Program-made: the position numbers and the translations under genes
The notes under the pieces: generated by a model
The model's database searches: none
Seen by the model: the letters and a program-made list of their open reading frames with translations, nothing else
Told to the model about the DNA's origin: nothing
Source: Prevotellaceae bacterium UBA2718
GTDB taxonomy: Bacteria > Bacteroidota > Bacteroidia > Bacteroidales > Bacteroidaceae
Assembly: GCA_002353975.1 (NCBI GenBank)
Contig: DEKQ01000067.1
Span: 1 to 11,121, forward strand
Length of the DNA: 11,121 nt
Direction: 5' to 3'
In this document: positions 4,412 through 11,121 of the stretch, in pieces
Position numbering within the stretch: position 1 is the first letter of the stretch
Layout of the letters: every line of letters starts with the position of its first letter

Positions 4412-7336
4412 GTGATAAACGACACCGTAATATCTGCCCTTTCCAACCTTTTTGCGCTCTTTTGCTCAAAAAGCGAGATAGACGAGAAACATTCGGCGAA
4501 AATGCTTGACCTCTATCTCGGGCGACACTTTGGCATCAGGAACAAAGAAGAGTACATCAACATCTTCCACGACCTGATGGAGCTCTATCGCGAAATGCCG
4601 GAGCTGAACACTGATGAGATTGTTGACGACATCTGCAAGCGCCTCAAGACCGAGTTGCTGCACGAGGAAGGAGCAATGGTTCTCCTGCGTCTCATGGAGT
4701 TCTGCTGCTCACAGTCGCCCGAGGAGTTCAGTCCCGAATCGCCCATTTTCATACGCTCAGCCAAGAATCTTGGCATAAGCAAGGGCACATACCATATCTT
4801 TGCCGACTTCGTACAGGAGAGGGAGACGAGCAAGGTTAAGCTGACACACTTTGAGGGATATGAGGCACCAATCAAGACATTGTGGCTTGATGAGTTCAAC
4901 CTCATGATCTTCTCCTATAACGGAAAAGACTGTGGCAGGATAGTCTTCAACGATGTCCCCATTGTCAAAGGCATGTACCAGACATGGGACACCTCCGGTG
5001 TGCTGCGCAATCACAAGGGCAACCCTATTTACTACTCCATGATTATGGAGCAGTATCACACACGCCAGTCAAAGGGGGATATACTCTTTTCAGGCCGGGA
5101 CATCAACTTCCGCTTCCCTAACTCTGACAACGGCATGCACAATTTCTCCTTTGACATTCACGGAGGAGAGCTGATAGCCATCATGGGAGGCTCTGGCGCA
5201 GGCAAGACGACACTCGTCTCCATACTCAATGGCTCCATCAAGCCACAGAGCGGCAGCATTACCATCAACGGCCACGACATCAGCGAGCCGCAGGCAAAAG
5301 CGCTCATCGGCTTCGTGCCGCAGGACGACCTGCTCGTTGAAGAGCTTACCGTATATCAAAACCTTTACTACACCGCCCGCCTCTGCTTTGACGGTATGAG
5401 CGAGGAAGAGATAGACAGCCGCGTCATAAAGACCCTGAAAGACCTGGGACTGGAACAGGCGAAAGACCTGAAAGTCGGCTCTCCTATCAACAAATTCATC
5501 TCCGGCGGCCAGCGTAAGCGCCTCAACATCGCCCTTGAACTTATACGTGAGCCGGCAGTGCTTTTCCTTGATGAGCCCACATCGGGACTGTCATCATCCG
5601 ACACAGAGAAAGTAATCCTTCTGCTGAAGGAGCAGACCTATCACGGACGCCTCGTCGTTACCAACATACACCAGCCCTCGAGCGATGTTTACAAGCTCTT
5701 TGACCGCCTGTGGCTGCTTGACAGAGGAGGCTACCCCGTCTATGACGGCAACCCCATCGAGGCCATAACCTACTTCAAGAGCGCCGCAAACTATGCCGAC
5801 GCAGACACCAGCACCTGCCCCACATGCGGCAACGTCAACCCCGAGGTCGTGCTAAATATCATCGAGGAGAAAGCCCTCGACTCACGAGGCAGGCTCTCCG
5901 ACGAGCGCAAGGTGTCGCCCCAGCAGTGGCATGAGATGTACCTGAGCCAGCGCACAGTCAAAGACGAGGTGCCCAAGCCCAAGGACATACCGCAGACACA
6001 GCAGCGCAAGCCATCGTCGCTGAAGCAATGGTGGATATTCCTGCAACGTACCGTGATGACCAAGATTACCAACACGCAGTATCTGGCCATCACGCTATTG
6101 GAGGCACCGCTGCTGGCTGGCATCTGTGCACTCCTCACACACTACGCACCGGCAGGAGAAGAATACTGCCTGATGAACAACAAGAACCTCGTCTCCTACC
6201 TCTTCATGGCCATCATCGTGGCTACATTCATCGGTATGTCGGGGTCGGCAGAAGAAATCATACGGGACAGAGCCCTGCTCAAGCGAGAGAAATTCCTGCA
6301 ACTGTCATACAACAGCTACCTTTGGTCAAAGATAACCCTGACCGCTCTGGTCAGCATACTCCAGACATTTCTCTTCATCCTCGTAGGCAATGCCGTCATG
6401 GACATCAGCGACGGATTCCTCACCTGGTGGCTCATAATGACCGTCACAGCAATCCTGGCAGGACTCACGGGACTATTCCTGTCGCAACGGCTCAACTCCG
6501 TCGTGGCAATATATATCACCATCCCTATACTTCTCATACCTCAGATATTGCTCTGCGGACTCGTGGTCAGCTTCAGCGACCTCACCCCCAACAGCACCAC
6601 GGGTAACGTGCCGGTCATAGGCAACGTCATACCATCACGATGGGCATACGAGGCTCTTGCCGTGACAACCTATACCGACAACGAATATGAGAAGGATTAC
6701 TTCGACCTGGACCGGGAGAAATTTGAGACACAATACTATCGCCTCGGCTTTATTGAAGAACTGCAGAGTGCTGCCGAGACAATAGAAGACCGCTGCAACC
6801 GTGGAGAAGAGGCAGATCCAAAGTATATGCGGCTGCTCAAGACCGAGTTGCCGTTCATCGCCACCGTCTGCGACCTCAAGCCCTACGACGGGAAATATGA
6901 CTACGCATCACTACATGAATACCTCGACAATTGCGAACAGGTGATGATGCAACGCGGCAACCGCGCCACGCTCAATGCCGACCGCCAGCGCAGCCAGTGG
7001 GTGGAACAGGTGGGACGTGACAGCATGCAGTACATCAAGCGCCACCACAGCAACCTGCAACTGGAGACACAGCTGGCAGGACACGACGCTAAGGAACTGT
7101 GCAAAGTCGTTGACGGACACATAGTGCCGGCAGCAGGATTTGTCTATATCACACCACGCAGCACCAACGGCGGGGCACCATTCTACAGCAGTCAGAAACG
7201 CATTGGTCCGCTCTACATCCCAACGCTGTGGTTCAACATCTCAGTGCTGCTCATCATGTGTATCATCGTCATAATATGCCTCAGCCCCAAGCCCGCACTG
7301 CCAAAAATACTGTCTTTCAGCAGAAAAAAAGGCTGA
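4412..7336 (+). CDS. ABCG-type fused ATPase-permease transporter, substrate unknown
   Basis: This 974-aa protein joins an ABC ATPase and a permease in one chain, in the ATPase-first order of ABCG half-transporters, so it should act as a dimer in the inner membrane. A helical cytosolic N-terminal region (1-140) and a linking domain (140-240) come first. The ATPase has Walker A GGSGAGKTT (259-267), Q-loop Gln304, signature ISGGQRKR (363-370), Walker B VLFLDEPTSG (383-392) and His420 in NIHQPSSDVYKLFD, a wording typical of ABCG proteins. A CPTCG motif (469-473) sits in the linker. Hydrophobic segments are near 556-577, 594-611, 638-660, 671-690, 697-721 and 938-957. Between the last two lies a soluble domain of about 215 residues, probably periplasmic. 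The start is GTG 4412, 15 nt after recQ; the next Met is residue 31. Lipid or polysaccharide export is possible, but nothing in the sequence shows the substrate. Confidence 0.88.
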   Translation: MINDTVISALSNLFALFCSKSEIDEKHSAKMLDLYLGRHFGIRNKEEYINIFHDLMELYREMPELNTDEIVDDICKRLKTELLHEEGAMVLLRLMEFCCSQSPEEFSPESPIFIRSAKNLGISKGTYHIFADFVQERETSKVKLTHFEGYEAPIKTLWLDEFNLMIFSYNGKDCGRIVFNDVPIVKGMYQTWDTSGVLRNHKGNPIYYSMIMEQYHTRQSKGDILFSGRDINFRFPNSDNGMHNFSFDIHGGELIAIMGGSGAGKTTLVSILNGSIKPQSGSITINGHDISEPQAKALIGFVPQDDLLVEELTVYQNLYYTARLCFDGMSEEEIDSRVIKTLKDLGLEQAKDLKVGSPINKFISGGQRKRLNIALELIREPAVLFLDEPTSGLSSSDTEKVILLLKEQTYHGRLVVTNIHQPSSDVYKLFDRLWLLDRGGYPVYDGNPIEAITYFKSAANYADADTSTCPTCGNVNPEVVLNIIEEKALDSRGRLSDERKVSPQQWHEMYLSQRTVKDEVPKPKDIPQTQQRKPSSLKQWWIFLQRTVMTKITNTQYLAITLLEAPLLAGICALLTHYAPAGEEYCLMNNKNLVSYLFMAIIVATFIGMSGSAEEIIRDRALLKREKFLQLSYNSYLWSKITLTALVSILQTFLFILVGNAVMDISDGFLTWWLIMTVTAILAGLTGLFLSQRLNSVVAIYITIPILLIPQILLCGLVVSFSDLTPNSTTGNVPVIGNVIPSRWAYEALAVTTYTDNEYEKDYFDLDREKFETQYYRLGFIEELQSAAETIEDRCNRGEEADPKYMRLLKTELPFIATVCDLKPYDGKYDYASLHEYLDNCEQVMMQRGNRATLNADRQRSQWVEQVGRDSMQYIKRHHSNLQLETQLAGHDAKELCKVVDGHIVPAAGFVYITPRSTNGGAPFYSSQKRIGPLYIPTLWFNISVLLIMCIIVIICLSPKPALPKILSFSRKKG

Positions 7337-7360
7337 ACACACACAATTTTGATACAAAAG

Positions 7361-7392
7361 TTTCGCCATTAACAAGTTTTTTCGTAACTTTG
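7361..7392 (+). promoter_or_regulatory. Bacteroidetes-type promoter for mdh
   Basis: TTTC at 7361-7364 (one mismatch to TTTG) and TAACTTTG at 7385-7392 are 20 nt apart, as in the clpP promoter. Both promoters have AAAAGTTT around the -33 box and GATAA five nt after the -7 box. Transcription should start near 7397-7400, leaving an A-rich leader of about 50 nt before mdh with no Shine-Dalgarno. Confidence 0.8.
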
Positions 7393-7450
7393 CACGCGAT
7401 AATTTAATTAAAACAGAGAAAATAAACACAACAAAACTACAATACTAACT

Positions 7451-8443
7451 ATGAAATTTGTCACAAACGAGAAACTTCTTATCGTAGGAGCCGGCGGCAT
7501 GATTGGCTCCAACATGGTTCAGTCAGCCCTCATGCTTGGCCTGACTCCTAACATTTGCCTTTACGACATCATTGAGAATAGCGTTCACGGTGTAGCAGAA
7601 GAAATGGCTCACTGCGCCTTCCCTGGTGCCAACATCAGTTGGACAACCAACCCAGCAGAAGCCTTCACCGGAGCGAAATACATCGTATCATCTGGCGGCG
7701 CACCCCGCAAGGAAGGTATGACCCGTGAAGACCTGCTCAAGGGTAACTGCGAGATCGCTGCACAGTTCGGCGATTACATCAAGCAGTACTGTCCAGATGT
7801 AAAGCACGTCGTGGTAATCTTCAACCCAGCAGACGTAACAGCACTCACTGCCCTCATACACTCAGGCCTGAAGCCTAACCAGATGACCTCACTCGCTGCC
7901 CTCGACTCTACACGTCTGCAGGAGCAGCTCGCTAACGAGTTCGGCGTTCAGCAGGACAAGGTGACCGGAGCACACACATACGGTGGTCACGGTGAGCAGA
8001 TGGCAGTCTTTGCCTCACAGGTAAAGATTGACGGCAAGCCACTCTCTGACTTCACCATTGCTCCAGAGCGCTGGGAGGAAATCAAGCACATGACCATTCA
8101 GGGAGGCTCAAACATCATAAAGCTCCGTGGACGCTCTTCATTCCAGAGCCCAGCATATCAGGCTATCAAGATGATAGAGGGCGCCATGGGCGGTGAGCCA
8201 TTCACACTCCCTGCAGGATGCTACGTGAACTGCGACAAGTGCGGATTCAAGAACGTCATGATGGCTATGCCTACAACCATCGACTCCACGGGTGTGCACT
8301 ACACTGCGCCAGAGGGAACAGCTGAAGAGATGGCAGCCCTGCAGTCATCTTACGAGCACCTTCAGAAGATGCGTGACGAACTCGTGACACTCGGCATCAT
8401 CCCAGAGATAAGCAAGTGGGGCGAGATGAACGGAAACCTATAA
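7451..8443 (+). CDS. mdh: Malate dehydrogenase (NAD-dependent)
   Basis: Malate dehydrogenase interconverts malate and oxaloacetate. In fermentative Bacteroidetes it mainly reduces oxaloacetate on the route to fumarate, succinate and propionate. The 330-aa protein has the Rossmann glycine motif GAGGMIG (13-19) and Asp39 at the end of the second strand, which favours NAD. Substrate arginines Arg86 and Arg92 lie in GAPRKEGMTR, Asn125 is in FNPADV, and Arg155 is in LDSTR. The catalytic pair is Asp152 and His180 (GGHGEQM). GMTR after the first arginine points to malate rather than lactate dehydrogenase. Cys257, Cys261 and Cys264 cluster in the C-terminal half, which I do not recognise as typical. 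The gene has its own promoter and uses few codon types, consistent with high expression. The lipoprotein gene follows after 42 nt. Confidence 0.95.
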   Translation: MKFVTNEKLLIVGAGGMIGSNMVQSALMLGLTPNICLYDIIENSVHGVAEEMAHCAFPGANISWTTNPAEAFTGAKYIVSSGGAPRKEGMTREDLLKGNCEIAAQFGDYIKQYCPDVKHVVVIFNPADVTALTALIHSGLKPNQMTSLAALDSTRLQEQLANEFGVQQDKVTGAHTYGGHGEQMAVFASQVKIDGKPLSDFTIAPERWEEIKHMTIQGGSNIIKLRGRSSFQSPAYQAIKMIEGAMGGEPFTLPAGCYVNCDKCGFKNVMMAMPTTIDSTGVHYTAPEGTAEEMAALQSSYEHLQKMRDELVTLGIIPEISKWGEMNGNL

Positions 8444-8485
8444 AAAAAGTCACAAATAAACTCTCAAACAAACAACAACACCACT

Positions 8486-9274
8486 ATGAAAAGAATTTCA
8501 TTCCTATTCGCTGCCGCCATCGCCCTTGTGCTGGCATCATGCGGTGGCAAGACAGCCGGAGAACAGAACGACAATGACTCCGTATCTTTTGAGCAGTCTC
8601 AGATTGAAGAGAAAATCATGATGGAGCTCGACTCTGTTGCCGACGAATGGAACAAGCTTGCACCCGTTGAGGGAGTGCTCTCCAACGGCAAGATACAGCT
8701 CTCTGAAGAAGAGATTAAGGTAAAGCCTGACTATCTCCTTGACCTCGCGCAGATAGAGAATCTCTCACTCCTCTCACAGAAGTACCGCGCAATCGGTATG
8801 CTCTCTGTTGACAAGAAGGTTGCTGAGCTCTACAAGATGGATGTTGACGCATACAAGGCAACAATTGCAAAGCTCGCTACCGATGTTAATGACCCAGCCA
8901 TCAACATCAAGGACAACGGCACCGCAGACGACATAAAGGCATTCTACTCTGCTGAGCGTGAGAACGGTCGCATCAACCTCTTCTGGGAAGCCAGCGCTGC
9001 TGCCATCGTAGAGAACCTCTATGTTATCTCTCAGAACATTGACAAGTTCCTGCCAGCATTCGATGATCAGGCTGCATCTGACTTCACATACCACATCGCT
9101 CTGCTCAAGCTCTCTCTTGATGACCTCGCTACATACGACAACAACATCAAGGCCCTTGACGAGCTCCTGGCTCCTCTCAACGAGCTCAACGCCATCTCTG
9201 TTGACCAGTTCCGTGAGCAGCTCAACAAGATGAAGCCACAGATTGAGGCAGCACGTGCAGAGCTCCTGAAGTAA
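8486..9274 (+). CDS. Predicted lipoprotein of unknown function
   Basis: I do not recognise a family for this 262-aa protein. The N-terminus is a clear lipoprotein signal: Lys2 and Arg3, a hydrophobic stretch (4-17), then LASC with Cys19 as the predicted lipidated residue. The following residues (GGKTAGEQNDND) do not form the strongly acidic export tag of surface lipoproteins, so a periplasm-facing location is more likely, but this is inference. The mature part (about 243 aa) has no transmembrane segment. It is rich in Leu, Ala, Asp, Glu and Lys and reads as mostly helical, with amphipathic stretches near 36-60, 82-135, 150-185 and 200-262. It follows mdh by 42 nt with no consensus promoter between them, and a terminator follows at 9324. 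Co-transcription with mdh is therefore likely. Its CTC-, TCT- and AAG-heavy codon use also suggests strong expression. Confidence 0.85.
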   Translation: MKRISFLFAAAIALVLASCGGKTAGEQNDNDSVSFEQSQIEEKIMMELDSVADEWNKLAPVEGVLSNGKIQLSEEEIKVKPDYLLDLAQIENLSLLSQKYRAIGMLSVDKKVAELYKMDVDAYKATIAKLATDVNDPAINIKDNGTADDIKAFYSAERENGRINLFWEASAAAIVENLYVISQNIDKFLPAFDDQAASDFTYHIALLKLSLDDLATYDNNIKALDELLAPLNELNAISVDQFREQLNKMKPQIEAARAELLK

Positions 9275-9323
9275 TCTGCCACCCCTTCTCACTTTTAAGA
9301 ACACACATATACTAATACAAAAT

Positions 9324-9359
9324 AAATGAGGCGACGCACACACGCGCCGCCTCATTTTT
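9324..9359 (+). terminator. Intrinsic terminator after the lipoprotein gene
   Basis: AAATGAGGCG (9324-9333) and CGCCTCATTT (9348-9357) form a perfect 10-bp stem with a 14-nt loop, and the T-run extends from 9355 to 9359. It lies 49 nt after the lipoprotein stop and should end the mdh transcript. It also lies only 9 nt before the next gene's GTG, so it may remain in, or regulate, that gene's leader. Confidence 0.82.
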
Positions 9360-9368
9360 CACGCACCC

Positions 9369-10505
9369 GTGGACATAATCATCCTATCCACCATAACGCT
9401 ATCCTTCATTCTCGGGCTTATCACCATCCCCTACATCGTGCACCTCTCACATCAGCTGCACCTGTATGACCAGCCCGACAAGCGCAAGATACACCACCTC
9501 CCTATCCCCCGCCTGGGGGGAGTAGCCTTCCTGCCCGTTGTAATCGTCACTATGTCGCTCATTCTCGTCATACTGTTGAGACTCGAGGCAGACAGCTATC
9601 TCTTGTGGAACGCTGCCTACATACAGCATTTTCTCGCATTCCTCGCAGGTAGTGTCATGCTCTATAGCATAGGACTCTATGATGACATCCACGGCGTCAG
9701 CTACAAGAAGAAATTCCTCATTCAGGTTCTCGCTGCCATGATCTTGTGTGTCAGCGGACTCTGGGTAGCTGACTTCTCATACGTCTTCTTCATCCGCGAA
9801 GTGCCTTGGTGGATAGGCATGCCCATTACCGTTCTTGCCGTGGTATATGTCACCAACGCCATCAACCTCATCGATGGCATTGACGGCCTCGCATCAGGAC
9901 TGGCAATCATAGCGCTCACCGTCATAGCAGCCCTCGACATCTACCTCGGACACCTCGCATGGGCCATGATAGCCACTGCCATGCTCGGAGTACTGTGCGC
10001 CTTCTTCTACTTCAACGTCTTTGGCAAGCGCGACAAGACATTCATGGGCGATGCAGGCAGCCTCACACTCGGCTACACACTCGCCTTCCTCATACTGCAC
10101 TTCTGGCAGAGAGACCCCGTCTGGAACAAGTATATCCACAACGTAGGAATCATAGCCCTCAGCACGATCATCATCCCAATGTTCGACGTTGTCAGAGTTA
10201 TGATGAGCCGCCTGCGCGACAAGCGAGACCCTTTCCTGCCCGACAAGAACCACATACATCATAAGCTGCTGCGCACAGGCATGAGCCCCACATGGGTCAT
10301 GATAACCCTGCTATGCCTCTCATCAGCATTTATTTTCATCAACTATCTCACGGCGGCATATCTCTCACAGACGCTCATGATTATCTTCGACATTCTCGGG
10401 TTCTGCCTCATGCACATAATCATCAATCTCTTCATCTGGCGTAAAGAGAAAGCCACCGGAATAGAGTGGGATCGCATCATGCAATCCACACCCCAACAGC
10501 CATGA
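9369..10505 (+). CDS. wecA: WecA/MraY-family polyprenyl-phosphate sugar-1-phosphate transferase
   Basis: Family members move a sugar-1-phosphate (in WecA, GlcNAc-1-P from UDP-GlcNAc) onto undecaprenyl phosphate, the first membrane step of O-antigen, capsule or teichoic acid synthesis. The 378-aa protein is mostly hydrophobic with about 10-11 membrane segments. It carries DQPDKRKIHHLPIPRLGG (35-51, numbered from Asp34), DD at 105-106, NAINLIDGIDGLASG (163-177), MGDAGS (226-231) and HIHH (295-298). The HxHH motif favours the WecA/TagO branch over MraY. The sugar used is not certain. The start is GTG 9369: an in-frame TGA at 9327 and the absence of a nearby alternative leave little choice. No Shine-Dalgarno or consensus promoter is visible between the lipoprotein gene and this start. 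The stop overlaps the mnmA start in an ATGA. Confidence 0.88.
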   Translation: MDIIILSTITLSFILGLITIPYIVHLSHQLHLYDQPDKRKIHHLPIPRLGGVAFLPVVIVTMSLILVILLRLEADSYLLWNAAYIQHFLAFLAGSVMLYSIGLYDDIHGVSYKKKFLIQVLAAMILCVSGLWVADFSYVFFIREVPWWIGMPITVLAVVYVTNAINLIDGIDGLASGLAIIALTVIAALDIYLGHLAWAMIATAMLGVLCAFFYFNVFGKRDKTFMGDAGSLTLGYTLAFLILHFWQRDPVWNKYIHNVGIIALSTIIIPMFDVVRVMMSRLRDKRDPFLPDKNHIHHKLLRTGMSPTWVMITLLCLSSAFIFINYLTAAYLSQTLMIIFDILGFCLMHIIINLFIWRKEKATGIEWDRIMQSTPQQP

Positions 10506-11121
10506 CACCCAAGATTGCACTCTTGCTCTCGGGAGGCGTGGATTCCGCCGTTGCCCTTCATCAACTTATCAGCAACGGCCAGCGCCCCGACTGCTTCTAC
10601 ATACGCATCGCTCCGACCGAAGATGCTGACGACACCCTCGACTGCAGCGCAGAGGAGGACATCGAGATTGCTCAGGCCCTGTGCCATCGCTACGGTGTCA
10701 GCCTTGAGGTCATCGACTGTCACAAGGAATACTGGGAGCGCGTCACACGCTATACCATAGAGAAGGTGCGGCAAGGCTTCACGCCCAACCCTGATGTCAT
10801 GTGCAACCGCCTCGTAAAGTTCGGTGCCTTCCATGAGAAGCGTGGTCATGCCTATGACCTTATCGCCACGGGACACTATGCACGTACAGAAGAGGAAAAC
10901 ATATCGGATAGCAAAACAGTAACAGATGAAGCGTCCCAATCAGGGGTACGCAAGTTGAAATGGCTCTGCACTTCACCTGACCCCGTCAAGGACCAGACCG
11001 ACTTCTTGGCGCAACTCTATGACTGGCAGCTCAGCAAAGCCCTCTTCCCCATTGGCCACATGACAAAAGAGGAGGTGCGCCACATCGCAGAGCAAGAGCA
11101 CCTAATCAACGCACGCCGCAA
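10502..11121 (+). CDS. mnmA: tRNA-specific 2-thiouridylase MnmA, 3' end outside the window
   Basis: MnmA adds sulphur to uridine 34 of tRNA-Lys, tRNA-Glu and tRNA-Gln, using ATP and a persulphide relay. From ATG 10502 the frame is open to the window end, giving 206 codons, somewhat over half of a usual MnmA of about 360 residues. It shows the ATP-pyrophosphatase loop SGGVDSAV (10-17), the first catalytic cysteine Cys101 in PNPDVMCN, GHYAR (124-128) and KDQTDF (163-168), where many relatives have KDQSYF. The stretch between GHYAR and KDQ (129-162) is about 13 residues longer than in E. coli and hydrophilic, probably a surface loop. The second catalytic cysteine would lie beyond the window. The 4-nt ATGA overlap with the preceding gene suggests translational coupling. 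Bacteroidetes can carry two mnmA paralogs; which one this is cannot be told. Confidence 0.94.
   Translation, partial: MTPKIALLLSGGVDSAVALHQLISNGQRPDCFYIRIAPTEDADDTLDCSAEEDIEIAQALCHRYGVSLEVIDCHKEYWERVTRYTIEKVRQGFTPNPDVMCNRLVKFGAFHEKRGHAYDLIATGHYARTEEENISDSKTVTDEASQSGVRKLKWLCTSPDPVKDQTDFLAQLYDWQLSKALFPIGHMTKEEVRHIAEQEHLINARR

Noticed and set aside
4394..4412. RecQ-transporter fusion by stop readthrough
   Set aside because: The two genes share a frame and are parted by a single TAA and five codons, but one in three gene pairs share a frame by chance, and no readthrough signal is visible.
6028..6606. Open frame on the + strand inside the transporter gene (192 codons)
   Set aside because: Its product is rich in His, Arg and Pro, as expected from reading the membrane-segment codons in the wrong frame.
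7358..7391. AAAGTT/AACTTT inverted repeat spanning the mdh promoter
   Set aside because: The arms are only 6 bp, far apart, and made of the promoter boxes themselves, so chance explains them.
8774..9355. Long open frame on the - strand opposite the lipoprotein gene (193 codons)
   Set aside because: It lies fully opposite a well-supported gene and the terminator, has a Cys- and Val-heavy composition typical of a reverse-strand shadow, and shows no known motif.
10343..10939. Open frame on the - strand across the wecA-mnmA junction (198 codons)
   Set aside because: It runs opposite two genes with clear catalytic motifs and has no recognisable domain or start signal.

Overview
The window looks like chromosomal DNA from a member of the Bacteroidetes, most probably a Prevotella-like gut or rumen species. 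The reasons are two promoters of the Bacteroidetes type (TTTG/TTTC, 20 nt, TAACTTTG), A/T-rich leaders with little Shine-Dalgarno signal, the clpP-clpX-recQ gene order, protein sequences that resemble Bacteroidales versions of each enzyme, and a Cas12a-type CRISPR repeat, which is known from Prevotella. The species assignment is inference.

Positions 1-148 are the leader-distal tail of a type V-A (Cas12a) CRISPR array: one partial repeat, two spacers, one internal repeat and one decayed terminal repeat. No cas gene is in the window; they should lie upstream. Positions 149-332 hold a clear promoter and an A/T-rich leader with a possible hairpin.

Positions 333-7336 form a tightly packed + strand operon: clpP and clpX (overlap 29 nt), clpX and recQ (overlap 32 nt), then, after 15 nt, a large fused ATPase-permease of the ABCG type. 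ClpP and ClpX form the ClpXP protease; RecQ is a DNA repair helicase; the substrate of the transporter is unknown.

Positions 7361-9359 are a second unit with its own promoter: malate dehydrogenase (mdh), a lipoprotein of unknown function 42 nt later, and a good intrinsic terminator. Codon choice in both genes suggests high expression.

Positions 9369-11121 are a third pair: a WecA/MraY-family polyprenyl-phosphate sugar-1-phosphate transferase, starting 9 nt after the terminator, and mnmA (tRNA 2-thiouridylase), which overlaps it by 4 nt and runs off the window end.

All genes lie on the + strand. I see no tRNA, rRNA, insertion sequence or phage gene. The housekeeping part is mostly ordinary. 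The points most worth checking are the CRISPR tail (a deleted repeat, a self-complementary spacer), an Asp-to-Asn change at the expected catalytic triad position of ClpP, and the domain layout of the transporter. I do not see convincing evidence of a wholly new system.
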